Source: Burkholderia catarinensis
GTDB lineage: Bacteria > Pseudomonadota > Gammaproteobacteria > Burkholderiales > Burkholderiaceae
Assembly: GCF_001883705.2 (NCBI RefSeq)
Contig: NZ_MDEQ02000012.1
Span: 1-64,000, forward strand
DNA: 64,000 nucleotides
Direction of reading: 5' to 3'
Part shown: positions 1-8,235 of the stretch, piece by piece
Position numbering within the stretch: position 1 is the first letter of the stretch
How the letters are laid out: each line of letters starts with the position of its first letter
Notes under the pieces: generated by a model
Told to the model about the DNA's origin: nothing
Seen by the model: only the letters and a program-made list of their open reading frames with translations
The model's database searches: none
Position numbers and translations under genes: made by a program

Positions 1-1
1 C

Positions 2-475
2 GATGCGCAGCAGATCCAGCCGCTCGTGCCGGCGCTGCAGAGCTGGTGGATGAAGATCCACGTGCCGGCGAACTTCATCGGCTACGGCAGCTTCGCGCTG
101 TCGGCGATGGTGTCGGTCGCCTACCTGATGAAGGAGCGCGGCGTGCTCGCCGATCGCCTGCCGACGCTCGAGGTGCTCGACGACGTGATGTACAAGTCGA
201 TCGCGGTCGGTTTCGCGTTCTTCACGATCGCGACGATCCTCGGCGCGCTGTGGGCGGCCGAGGCATGGGGCGGCTACTGGAGCTGGGACCCGAAGGAAAC
301 CTGGGCGCTGATCGTGTGGCTCAACTATGCGGCGTGGCTGCACATGCGGATGATGAAGGGCCTGCGCGGCGCGGTTGCGGCCTGGTGGGCACTCACGGGC
401 CTGCTCGTGACGACGTTCGCGTTCCTCGGCGTCAACATGTTCCTGTCCGGGCTGCACAGCTACGGACGGCTCTGA
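2..475 (+). CDS. ccsB: CcsB/ResC-type cytochrome c biogenesis protein, 3' part
   Basis: The reading frame is open from the left edge, so the start lies outside the window. The protein belongs to the system II cytochrome c synthetase family, which carries haem across the inner membrane and attaches it to apocytochromes. The visible part holds the tryptophan-rich WWD haem-handling segment (GGYWSWDPKETW, about 275-312). It is flanked by hydrophobic helices and by histidines in WLHMRM and GLHSYG that fit the conserved haem ligands of this family. The stop is at 473-475. The partner CcsA/ResB would be expected upstream and is not visible. Confidence 0.9.
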   Translation, partial: DAQQIQPLVPALQSWWMKIHVPANFIGYGSFALSAMVSVAYLMKERGVLADRLPTLEVLDDVMYKSIAVGFAFFTIATILGALWAAEAWGGYWSWDPKETWALIVWLNYAAWLHMRMMKGLRGAVAAWWALTGLLVTTFAFLGVNMFLSGLHSYGRL

Positions 476-610
476 AGCGCGTGCAGCGCTTCCTACCGTG
501 TTCTACCCATGCACTTCGGCGAGGATTACCACTTCAAGCCGGGGGCATGCCGGACCAGAATGTGTTGACGAGCATCGCTGCATTGCGGGTGTGACGTAGG
601 AGGAGCTGCC

Positions 611-1120
611 ATGAGACGTGTCTATTTTCTATTGCCGACGGTGCATTGTGCGCAGTCGATCGTCGGTGAGCTGCTGTCGCTTCGAATCGAGTGGCGACAT
701 ATCCATTGCATCGCGAATCACGATGTCCTGCGCGACGGCTTGCCGGAGGCCACGCTGGCGCAACGCAGCGACCTCCTGCCGTCGCTCGCGCGCGGCACTG
801 CAGTCGGCTTTGCGACCGGCATGCTGCTGGGGCTGATCATCCTGGTGTTCCCGCCCGAGGGTTTGTCGATCGGCGGCGGCATCGTCGTGGCGATCACGCT
901 GTTCGGCGCGGCCTTCGGCGCATGGGTGGCGACGATGATCGGCGTCGACATGCCCAGCACGCGCCTGAAGCGCTTCGAGGACGGCATCGAGCACGGCGAA
1001 TTGCTGATGATGATCGACGTTCCGACCGACCGCGTTCACGAGATCGAAGACGCGATCAAGCTTCACCATACGGATGCGCATCTGCAGGGAGAGGATCCGA
1101 CCGTCCCGGCATTTCCATGA
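611..1120 (+). CDS. Small membrane protein, DUF1269-like
   Basis: This 169-residue protein starts at ATG 611 behind an AGGAGGAG ribosome site at about 599-606. Two hydrophobic segments, roughly residues 60-82 and 88-112 and rich in Gly and Ala, form a helical hairpin. An acidic/basic soluble tail (about 113-169) follows. The arrangement resembles the DUF1269 family of glycine-rich membrane proteins, whose function is unknown. It stands alone between the cytochrome maturation gene and a convergent transglycosylase gene. Family assignment is by eye only. Confidence 0.75.
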   Translation: MRRVYFLLPTVHCAQSIVGELLSLRIEWRHIHCIANHDVLRDGLPEATLAQRSDLLPSLARGTAVGFATGMLLGLIILVFPPEGLSIGGGIVVAITLFGAAFGAWVATMIGVDMPSTRLKRFEDGIEHGELLMMIDVPTDRVHEIEDAIKLHHTDAHLQGEDPTVPAFP

Positions 1121-1231
1121 GCGTTGGCCGGCCGAACGCCGGCCGTCATCGCTTCGTGATGCCGGGCAACGCGTCGTGCGTGCGACGCCGGCGGCGTCGC
1201 CGCGTGCAGGCCGCCGCGAGTCTCGTGTGTT

Positions 1232-1861
1232 TCAACTCGCGGCGAGAAGCCGTTTGTAGCGCGCGAGCACGCGCGGCACGTAGTCGCGCGTCTGCGGCAG
1301 CGACGGAATGCGATAGCCGGCCCGAATCACGGCGTTTTCTCCGGCATTGTAGGCGGCCAGCGTAAGTTCGACGTTGTCCTTGAACAGGTCGAGCAGGAAG
1401 CGCAGATAGCGCGCGCCGGCCAGCACGTTGTCGCGCGGATTGAACATGTCTCCGCTCGAGAAACGCCGCGCGGTGCCGGGCATCAACTGCATGAGCCCTT
1501 GCGCGCCCTTGTCCGAGACCGCCTTCGGGTTGTATCCCGATTCGACGTCGATCACCGCGCGCAGCAGTTCGGGTGGAACGCGAAATGCGCGGCTCGCTTC
1601 GTCGATCACGTCGGCGAACGAGGACAGTGCGCCGTCGGCCAGCTTCGATGCAGCGCGCTTCATGTCGGGTGGGGCGGGCGTGTTGCTCGCGACGATCACC
1701 TTCAGGCCGGTCGCGCCGGGTTCGTTGGTGAGGACGATGGCGCCACTGCTGGTGACCGTGCCGAATATTTGCGCGTTCGCAGTGCTCGGCCACGCCGAGC
1801 CGAGTGCCACGCATGCGACGGCGATCGCGATTCCCAATCCGGATAAAGGTCGTTGGTGCAT
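1232..1861 (-). CDS. Lytic transglycosylase (SLT domain)
   Basis: A 209-residue exported murein lytic transglycosylase that cleaves the MurNAc-GlcNAc bond of peptidoglycan. The start at 1861 is chosen because AGGAGA lies just upstream on the minus strand and a signal peptide follows, with likely cleavage after TANA (residues 27-30). The SLT domain fills about residues 80-205. It shows the catalytic Glu107 in VIDVESGYN, then QGLMQLMPGTA and the AAYNAGENAV motif. A short N-terminal domain (about 31-60) precedes it. It points away from the response regulator gene across a 520-bp gap. Confidence 0.9.
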   Translation of the reverse strand: MHQRPLSGLGIAIAVACVALGSAWPSTANAQIFGTVTSSGAIVLTNEPGATGLKVIVASNTPAPPDMKRAASKLADGALSSFADVIDEASRAFRVPPELLRAVIDVESGYNPKAVSDKGAQGLMQLMPGTARRFSSGDMFNPRDNVLAGARYLRFLLDLFKDNVELTLAAYNAGENAVIRAGYRIPSLPQTRDYVPRVLARYKRLLAAS

Positions 1862-2382
1862 CTTCCAGGTCTCCTGCACCTGGATTGTCGGCGATGGGAA
1901 ATCGGACCGGCAATGGGGCACCTCCCTACACTTCGAGGCCGAAACGGCGGCCAAAAAAATGGTGCAAAGTTGTTACCCTTGTAACGGGGGGTAATGGGGG
2001 AGGTAATCGCCGAATATTAACGATCCTTACTATGTGCCACCGCTTTCTTCTCGATTTGGCGTCGTCGCGGTGAGAATGTTTTCGTCCATGCTGAAACGCG
2101 AGTGGCATTCCCGCCATCGGTAATCATACCGACGCACTGAAAAACATGAAATCGATACAGTTTTGAAACGTTTCAGGAGGGGTGGCGAGGTTGCGCCGCG
2201 GACAGGCGGAATCCGGCCCGCCGCAGCAGCAGGCTCGGGGCGCGGTGGCGCGATCCTTGCTGTAGCGACATGCATGGCTGCCGGTTTCCTCGAATTTCAA
2301 TAATCAGTCCGGGCAGGGTAAACCACGCAGCGAGCGTTTCCGGAACTGCGCAGGGCGTGTCGGTGCGACACGCCGCGCAGGA
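1862..2382. other. 520-bp divergent intergenic region, no gene seen
   Basis: No convincing coding frame. It is more AT-rich than its flanks. It holds a GTTAC-CTT(G)-GTAAC / TTACCC-N10-GGGTAA cluster at 1972-1994 and a perfect 12-bp palindrome TGAAACGTTTCA at 2164-2175. Both are candidate regulator sites for the transglycosylase and response regulator genes that diverge from it. Confidence 0.5.
1972..1994. promoter_or_regulatory. Inverted repeats in divergent promoter region
   Basis: GTTAC (1972-1976) is matched by GTAAC (1981-1985), and TTACCC (1973-1978) by GGGTAA (1989-1994). The TACCC half-site resembles the NarL-family heptamer TACYYMT. Binding by the nearby NarL-type regulators is a guess. 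Confidence 0.3.
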
Positions 2383-2403
2383 ATGGAGAAACGGGGGATA
2401 GTC

Positions 2404-3189
2404 GTGAATACCAAATATCGCGTTGTAATTGCAGAGGACCATGACCTGCTGAGAAATGGCCTCCGGTCGATGCTATGCGCGCAAGGCGACTACGAGGTCG
2501 TGGGCGAGGCAAGGGACGGCAAGGAGGCGTGTCACCAGGCGCTGGCGCTGGCTCCCGATCTGATCCTGATGGATCTGTCGATGCGCGGGATGAACGGCAT
2601 CGATGCGAGCGCAATAATCAAGCGGCGAACGCCGACGGTCCGGATCATCGCGCTCACGGTTCATCAGAACGAGGAGTATGTGCGGGAGGCGCTGCGGGCG
2701 AGGGTCGACGGTTACGTGCTCAAGGACGTTTCGTTTGACGAACTGCTGCTCGCGATGCGCATGGTCATGCAGGGGAAGAAGCATCTGAGCGCGGACGTGT
2801 ACGGCTACATGGTCGACTCGTTCGTGACCGGCCGCGAAATGCCTGCGCCGAGAAGGGCCTGGGACATCCTCACCGCGCGCGAACGTAGCGTGCTGAAGCT
2901 GATTGCCGAAGGGCGCACCAACCGGCAGGTCGGTCAATACCTGAATCTGAGCCCGAAGACGATCGAGAAGTATCGTGCGAGCATGATGCACAAGCTCCAT
3001 CTCGCGAACCTGACGGAACTGGTGCTGGTCGCGATGAGCATGGGCCTGCTGACCACGCTCGCGGCGAAGTGCGCGGAGCCGAATGCGGACGACGTGCCGA
3101 CTCACTCGCTCGACGACATCGGGCCGTCGGAAGACGCCGGCGCGCATGCGAGACTGGACGATTATCCGCTCGGCGGTGTGAATGACTGA
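2404..3189 (+). CDS. NarL/FixJ-type response regulator (first of two)
   Basis: Two-component response regulator with an N-terminal receiver and a C-terminal LuxR-type DNA-binding domain. GTG 2404 is preferred because GGGGGA sits 6-12 bases before it; ATG 2383 is the in-frame alternative and adds seven residues. Counted from 2383, the receiver has E18/D19, phosphoacceptor D64 in LILMDLSM, T92 and K114. The HTH spans about 163-205 (TARERSVLKLIAEG, then SPKTIEKYR). A tail of about 45 residues, acidic and Gly-rich, follows. It is convergent with the kinase gene (3229-4356) and closely resembles the regulator at 5653-6327, so both are probable partners of that kinase. Confidence 0.88.
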   Translation: MNTKYRVVIAEDHDLLRNGLRSMLCAQGDYEVVGEARDGKEACHQALALAPDLILMDLSMRGMNGIDASAIIKRRTPTVRIIALTVHQNEEYVREALRARVDGYVLKDVSFDELLLAMRMVMQGKKHLSADVYGYMVDSFVTGREMPAPRRAWDILTARERSVLKLIAEGRTNRQVGQYLNLSPKTIEKYRASMMHKLHLANLTELVLVAMSMGLLTTLAAKCAEPNADDVPTHSLDDIGPSEDAGAHARLDDYPLGGVND

Positions 3190-3228
3190 CTGCGGGACCG
3201 GCCGCGGGACCGGCCGCGATCGCGCGCG

Positions 3229-4356
3229 TCAGCAGGCCCAGCTCGCCGAGACGAGCGTGCCCGTGGTGGCCGACGACTGGATCGAGAACGTGCCGCCGTG
3301 CGACTCGACGCGGTGCTGCATGCCGATCAGGCCGAGCCCGGTCGTGTGCGCGTCTTCCGTCGTCAGCGGGCGACGCTCGTAGCCGATGCCGTTGTCGCGA
3401 ATCGTCAGCAGCAGGCCGCCGGCGTCGTGGCGCAAGCCGAGTACGATCTCGGTGGCCTCCGCATGCTTGACGATGTTGTTGAGCGCTTCCTGCGCGACCC
3501 TGAACATGTCCGCCTTCAGATGGTCGGGTATGTCGTCGTCGTCGACATCGCAATTGAACTCGACCGTCAGCGTGTTCATGTCGCGCTCGATGCGCCGGCA
3601 CAGTGAAGCCAGGGCCGCCGACAGGCCGAGCTTGTCGAGTATGGGCGGCCGCAATTCACCGCAGATCTGCCGTACTTCGCCGATCGTCTCGCGGATCCGG
3701 AGCACCGTCGAATCGAGCAGATTCGCCGCCTCGTCGATTTCGCCGCGACGAATGCGCATCAGCGCGTCCTCATTCATCAGCTTGATGAGCGTCAACGCCT
3801 GACCCAGCCCGTCGTGCAATTCCGCGGCAAGCCGGTAGCGCTCCTTCTGCTGGCCCATCAGCAGATAGGCGTGAGGCGCGCCCGGGTAGCCCGCTGCGGC
3901 CGCATCGTTCGGATCGGGCTCGAGGGCCGGCGGCTCCTCGAACAGCGTCAGCAACAAGCGGGCGCCGGTTGCCGTGGCGGGAAGCGCCTGCTGGTGCACC
4001 ATGAACTGCGTGGAATGGCCGGTTCGCCCACTGAGCATCGTGCTGAACGAATGACAGGGAAGGGCTGCGCCTCGGGACAATTCGTCTGCCAAGTCGGCGT
4101 GGGCATCGTCGAGCGCCATGTCGAACAGATGCTTGCCGACGAGCTCGGCGCTCGAATAGCCGAACAGCGCCGCGGCGCTGCGATTCGCCGATACGAAGGT
4201 TCCGTCGGCCGTGAGAATGGCAAGGGCGGCGCCGCGTGCATCGGTGACGATGCCGGCGCCGCGATCGCCCGCGCGCACCGCACCGCGAAGCGTGCGCATC
4301 GCATCGATCAGATCGAGCAGCCTGATTTGTGGCCTGGCGGGCTGGCGTTCAATCAT
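3229..4356 (-). CDS. Soluble PAS sensor histidine kinase, HisKA_3/NarX class
   Basis: A 375-residue kinase without predicted membrane segments. Start 4356 is chosen for the GGGAG just upstream; longer in-frame starts exist up to 4494. A PAS domain covers about residues 35-140 (ILTADGTFVSANRSAAALFGY). The HisKA_3 dimerisation helix has phosphoacceptor His181 in ELHDGLGQ. The HATPase_c domain has the N-box at 289-298 (QEALNNIVKH), DNGIGY at 321-326 and GLGLIGM at 340-346. The NarL-type output of the flanking regulators matches this kinase class. The signal is probably cytoplasmic (redox, haem or ligand bound by PAS), but no cofactor residue can be pinned down. Confidence 0.9.
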   Translation of the reverse strand: MIERQPARPQIRLLDLIDAMRTLRGAVRAGDRGAGIVTDARGAALAILTADGTFVSANRSAAALFGYSSAELVGKHLFDMALDDAHADLADELSRGAALPCHSFSTMLSGRTGHSTQFMVHQQALPATATGARLLLTLFEEPPALEPDPNDAAAAGYPGAPHAYLLMGQQKERYRLAAELHDGLGQALTLIKLMNEDALMRIRRGEIDEAANLLDSTVLRIRETIGEVRQICGELRPPILDKLGLSAALASLCRRIERDMNTLTVEFNCDVDDDDIPDHLKADMFRVAQEALNNIVKHAEATEIVLGLRHDAGGLLLTIRDNGIGYERRPLTTEDAHTTGLGLIGMQHRVESHGGTFSIQSSATTGTLVSASWAC

Positions 4357-4457
4357 GGGAGCTCCCGATGCGCAGTTTTCAGGAAACCGTAAGGTTGCTG
4401 CCATTCTAGGACGCGACCGACGCACGCCGCAACAAGGGGAATGCGGGTTGAAGCATG

Positions 4458-4506
4458 GGGATATCCCGGCACCAGCCAGCGGGTATTCCAGCAAGCGGAC
4501 ATACCC
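4458..4506. promoter_or_regulatory. Palindromes in kinase/Sco divergent promoter
   Basis: GGGATATCCC at 4458-4467 is a perfect 10-bp palindrome. GGGTAT (4481-4486) pairs with ATACCC (4501-4506) across 14 bases. Both lie between the divergent kinase and Sco genes and contain GGGTA/TACCC half-sites like those at 1973-1994, so a shared regulator is plausible. Confidence 0.35.
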
Positions 4507-4617
4507 TACCGGCCTTTGGGGGGCGTCATCCCATGACGCTCGCGACCGAATTCAAGACACTGCGCTGACGAGGCAGGGGAACCGCCATTGCCTTGTTTAT
4601 CGTCAGGGGAGGTCGGT

Positions 4618-5622
4618 ATGAAAGGGATTGCCAGATCGACGATGGGGGCGTTCGTGGCAGCGGGTATCACGATCGCCGCGACCGCCGCGTGGTGCGCGCC
4701 CGTCGATGGCGCGGGCGAGAATGTCAGCGAGCACGTTGGCGAACCTGCCGCCGCGAATGTCAATGAAAGTGCGATGCCGGAGGCCGCCGCGAGCGCCGAC
4801 GACAACGCGATGCCGGGCGCCGCCGCGAGCGCCGGCGAGAACGCGATGCCGGACACCGCCGCGCATGCCGGCGGCCACGCGATGCCGGACGCCGTCGGGC
4901 ACGTCATGGAGAACGGCGCGCCGGGCGCTGCCGGGAGCCCGGTCGGGAAAGCCACCGAAAGTGCACCCGAACGCACGCCCGAAAGCGCACCCGAAAGCGC
5001 ACCCGGCAAAGCCGGGGAAAGCAGCACCGGGGACACCGCCGATGCCGCCACGGAAAACGCCGCGCCAGATACCGCCGGGACCGCGACCGAAGCGGCCGGC
5101 ATGCACATGCATCACGTCGTGATGCCGGGCACGATGCACACGACGGCCGAATACACGCTGCCGTCGGTCGACCTCGTGCGGGATGACGGCAAGACCGTGT
5201 CGCTGGTCAAGGAAGTGGACGACGGCCGGCCGGTGATCCTGACGTTCATCTACACCACCTGCACGACCATCTGTCCGATGATCAGCCAGACACTCGAGCG
5301 GCTGCAGGGCGAGCTGGGCCCCGACCGCGACAAGGTGCACATCGTGTCGATCTCGATCGATCCGGAGCAGGACACGCCGGATCGGCTCAAGGGCTATGCC
5401 GCGCGTTTCGAAGCCGGGCCCGAATGGCAGCACTACACGGGCACGGTCGAGGCGAGCATCGCGGCGCAGCGCGCGTTCAACGTCTTTCGCGGCGACAAGA
5501 TGGCTCACACGCCGGTGACGTTCATGCGGGCCGCGCCCGGCCAGCCGTGGCTGCGCATCGACGGCTTCGCGACGCCGGCCGAACTGCTCGCGGCCTATCG
5601 CGACGTCGTCGCTTCCAACTAG
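4618..5622 (+). CDS. Sco1/SenC/PrrC-family copper protein with long Met/His-rich N-terminus
   Basis: A 334-residue exported thioredoxin-fold protein of the family that delivers copper to the CuA site of cytochrome oxidase or acts as a thiol reductase. ATG 4618 follows GGGGAGGT. A hydrophobic signal covers residues 1-27. The Sco domain (about 175-330) has the copper ligands Cys215 and Cys219 in TTCTTICP and His297 in KMAHTPV. Residues 30-175 are unusual. They hold degenerate AMPxAAASAGEN-type repeats, an Ala/Pro/Glu stretch, and the cluster MHMHHVVMPGTMH at 162-174, which could bind copper. The stop abuts the downstream regulator, suggesting one operon. Confidence 0.9.
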   Translation: MKGIARSTMGAFVAAGITIAATAAWCAPVDGAGENVSEHVGEPAAANVNESAMPEAAASADDNAMPGAAASAGENAMPDTAAHAGGHAMPDAVGHVMENGAPGAAGSPVGKATESAPERTPESAPESAPGKAGESSTGDTADAATENAAPDTAGTATEAAGMHMHHVVMPGTMHTTAEYTLPSVDLVRDDGKTVSLVKEVDDGRPVILTFIYTTCTTICPMISQTLERLQGELGPDRDKVHIVSISIDPEQDTPDRLKGYAARFEAGPEWQHYTGTVEASIAAQRAFNVFRGDKMAHTPVTFMRAAPGQPWLRIDGFATPAELLAAYRDVVASN

Positions 5623-5652
5623 GTGCAACGCATCCGTCAGGGAGCGTCGAAA

Positions 5653-6327
5653 TTGGAAAAGAAGCATCGCGTGCTGATCGTCGAGGATCAGCATCTGCTG
5701 CGCCTCGGTCTCAGCCAAATGGTGTCCGAGCTGGACGACTACTGCATCGTCGGCGACGCGAGCGGCGGGTTCGAGGCCTGCCGTCTCGCTGCGCAGACGC
5801 TGCCCGACCTGATCCTGATGGATCTGTCGATGCCGGGCGGCAGCGGCTTCGAAGCGATCGCCGCGATCAAGCGCGATACGCCGCATACGCGGATCATCGT
5901 CCTCACCGTCCATCACAGCGAAGACAACGTCAGGGAGGCGTTTGCGTCCGGTGCGGACGGCTACGTCGTCAAGGATTCGTCGTTCGCCGATCTGGTCCGC
6001 GAGATGCGCTTCGTGATGCAGGGCAAGTGCGTGATCAGCCTGGACGCGTATCGGGCCCGTGCCGGCCTGCACGGGATGCGCGAGGCGAGCGCGCACAAGG
6101 CACGCTTGTGGAATGCGCTGACGAACCGCGAGCGTACCGTGCTGCGTCTCGTCGTCGAGGGGCACACGAGCCGGCAGGTCGGCGAGTGCCTGCAGCTCAG
6201 CCCGAAAACGGTGGAAAAGCATCGTGCGAACCTGATGCACAAGCTCGGCATCGTGAACCTGACCGGCCTCGTCCACTTCGCGATCGACATCGGCGTGCTC
6301 GCGCTGAGCGACGACGACCGTGTGTGA
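5653..6327 (+). CDS. NarL/FixJ-type response regulator (second of two)
   Basis: Receiver plus LuxR-type HTH, strongly similar to the regulator at 2404-3189 (shared LILMDLSM, IIVLTVH, GADGYVVKD, LSPKTVEKHR). TTG 5653 is chosen because AGGGAG lies eight bases upstream; GTG 5623 directly follows the Sco stop and has no clear ribosome site. Numbered from 5653, E11/D12, D57, T85 and K107 form the phosphorylation site. The HTH occupies about 153-200. Co-transcription with the Sco gene is likely from the 30-bp gap. It lacks the acidic tail of its paralogue. Confidence 0.88.
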   Translation: MEKKHRVLIVEDQHLLRLGLSQMVSELDDYCIVGDASGGFEACRLAAQTLPDLILMDLSMPGGSGFEAIAAIKRDTPHTRIIVLTVHHSEDNVREAFASGADGYVVKDSSFADLVREMRFVMQGKCVISLDAYRARAGLHGMREASAHKARLWNALTNRERTVLRLVVEGHTSRQVGECLQLSPKTVEKHRANLMHKLGIVNLTGLVHFAIDIGVLALSDDDRV

Positions 6328-6476
6328 AAACCCTCCATCGCGCCATGGCGCAACTGGGGGGGATTTACCCATGGCGATGGACGGCCCTCCCTACTTCTGA
6401 CGCGTATCGCCCTGAACAAGAATGCAATCAAAGGCTTCAGCGGTGCTGAAGCGGCAGGCGATACAGGGAGAAAACC

Positions 6477-6959
6477 GTGCGCGACGAATGGTCCTCGATC
6501 CGGCCCGGCATGCCGGCGCATCAGCGGCAGGGCGGCGGCTTCGCTCGCCGCATGCGCGCGGGTCGCGGCTTCACCCTGCTCGAGCTGCTGGTCGTGATGG
6601 TCATCATCGGGCTGCTGGCAGGGCTCGTCGCGCCGCGGTATTTCGAACAGGTCGGCAAGTCGAACGTGAAGGTCGCCCGCGCGCAGATCGTGTCGCTCGG
6701 CCAGGCCCTCGATCAGTACCGGCTCGACGTCGGTGTCTATCCGACGACCGAGGAAGGCCTGGACGCGCTCGTCAACAAGCCGCAGAGCGCGCCGCGGTGG
6801 AGCGGCCCGTATCTGCAGAAGGCTGTTCCGGCGGACCCGTGGGACCGTCCGTACCAGTATCGCTCGCCCGGCGAGCACGGCGACTACGACCTGTATTCGC
6901 TCGGCAAGGACGGGCGCGGCGGCGGCACCGGCGAGAACGTGACGATCTCGTCGTGGTAG
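6477..6959 (+). CDS. gspG: Type II secretion major pseudopilin GspG
   Basis: Major pseudopilin of a type II secretion-like machine. GTG 6477 follows CAGGGAGA with good spacing. The leader is long (31 residues) and basic. A prepilin peptidase site follows at G31/F32, with the conserved Glu at mature position 5 (GFTLLELLVVM) and a hydrophobic helix to about residue 55. The globular part carries GspG signatures: DQYRLDVGVYPTTEEGLDAL, GPYLQ, DPWDRPYQY and DYDLYSLGKDG. It is the first gene of an eleven-gene operon running to 16428. Confidence 0.93.
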   Translation: MRDEWSSIRPGMPAHQRQGGGFARRMRAGRGFTLLELLVVMVIIGLLAGLVAPRYFEQVGKSNVKVARAQIVSLGQALDQYRLDVGVYPTTEEGLDALVNKPQSAPRWSGPYLQKAVPADPWDRPYQYRSPGEHGDYDLYSLGKDGRGGGTGENVTISSW

Positions 6960-7014
6960 GGCGGCGCGGCCCGGTGGCCGTGCCTGTCGTGAGCAGTCAG
7001 CAAGGAGAGTCGAC

Positions 7015-8217
7015 GTGAAGTTCGTGCTGCATGTCTTCGATACGCATGGCTCGGTCCAGACGGTTCGCCTCGACAGCGATTCGCCGGCGACCGCGGCGGC
7101 GCTCGCGCGCTCGCGCGGCCTGCGGGTCGTGTCGGTGCGCGCGGACGCGCGGCGGCAGCGGCGCGGCGCGCGCCGGTTCGGGATGCCGGGCGCGCGGTTC
7201 GACGTCGCGATGTTCGCGCGCGAGCTCGCGGCGCTGCTCGACGCGGGCGTCGGCGTGGTCGACGCATTGCGCACGCTCGGCGGCAACGTGCGGCGCGAAG
7301 CGTCCGCGCAGGTGTATCGCGATCTGCTGCGGCAACTGGAGGAGGGGCAGTCGCTGTCGGCGGCGCTCGAGCATGCGAGCCCGATCTTCCCGCCGGTGCT
7401 GGTCGCGTGCGTGAAGGCGAGCGAGCAGACCGGCGGCCTCGCCGCGAGCCTGACCCGTTACTCGCGCAATAGCGCGACGCTCCACGAGCTGCGCGCACGG
7501 GTCGTGTCGGCGGCGATCTATCCGACGGTGCTGCTGTTCGTCGGCGCGGCCGTCGTACTGTTTCTGCTCGGTTTCGTCGTGCCGCGGTTCGCGGCGCTCC
7601 TCGAACACAGCGGCCGCGAACTGCCGCTGATGTCGCGGCTGCTGATGGCGTGGGGCGGCATGGTGCACGCGCACGGCACCGGGCTGGCGGCCGCGCTCGC
7701 GGTGCTGGCCGTGGCCACCGGCGTTGCGCTGCGCCGGCCGGCGCTGCGGATCTGGCTCGCCGATCGCCTGCTGGCGCTGCCCGGCATCGGGCAGCATTTC
7801 CGCGTGTTTCGCCAGTCCCAGTTCTATCGCACGACGGCGATGCTGGTCGACGGCGGCATTCCCGCCGTTCGCGCGTTCGATCTGGCGCGCGGCCTGGTGG
7901 GCCGCGCGGACCAGGCCGCGCTCGCGGGCGCGCTGCAGCAGGTCCGCAATGGCGCGAGGATCTCCGATGCGTTCCAGCAGGCCGGCCTCGCGAACGCGAT
8001 CGGCTACCGCCTGCTGACGGTGGCCGAAAAAACGGGCGGCCTCGGGCCCGTGCTCGACCGGATCGCCGCGTTCCAGGAAGCGCAGGTGTCGCGCACGATC
8101 GATCTGATCTCGCGACTGATCGAGCCCGCGATGATGATCGTGATCGGCGTGGTGATCGGCGGCATCGTCGTGCTGATGTACCTGCCGATCTTCGAGATCG
8201 CGTCGAGCATTCAGTAG
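7015..8217 (+). CDS. gspF: Type II secretion inner-membrane platform protein GspF
   Basis: A 400-residue polytopic platform protein (PilC/GspF family). It has two T2SSF repeats (about residues 66-190 and 268-390) and three membrane helices, near 165-190, 215-240 and 370-393. The conserved TGGL motifs occur in each repeat (SEQTGGLAASL and EKTGGLGPVL). The ATG follows AAGGAGAG. The family couples the GspE ATPase to pseudopilin assembly. It lies 55 bp after gspG and 18 bp before gspE. Confidence 0.93.
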   Translation: MKFVLHVFDTHGSVQTVRLDSDSPATAAALARSRGLRVVSVRADARRQRRGARRFGMPGARFDVAMFARELAALLDAGVGVVDALRTLGGNVRREASAQVYRDLLRQLEEGQSLSAALEHASPIFPPVLVACVKASEQTGGLAASLTRYSRNSATLHELRARVVSAAIYPTVLLFVGAAVVLFLLGFVVPRFAALLEHSGRELPLMSRLLMAWGGMVHAHGTGLAAALAVLAVATGVALRRPALRIWLADRLLALPGIGQHFRVFRQSQFYRTTAMLVDGGIPAVRAFDLARGLVGRADQAALAGALQQVRNGARISDAFQQAGLANAIGYRLLTVAEKTGGLGPVLDRIAAFQEAQVSRTIDLISRLIEPAMMIVIGVVIGGIVVLMYLPIFEIASSIQ

Positions 8218-8235
8218 GCTGCCCTGGAGATACGC

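Noticed and set aside
4603-6372. 589-codon minus-strand frame across the Sco and regulator genes
   Set aside because: Antisense shadow. The plus-strand genes have intact active-site motifs and ribosome sites.
6333-6382. Hairpin CCATCGC/GCGATGG before gspG as a terminator
   Set aside because: The arms pair with a bulge, but no T tract follows, so termination is not supported.
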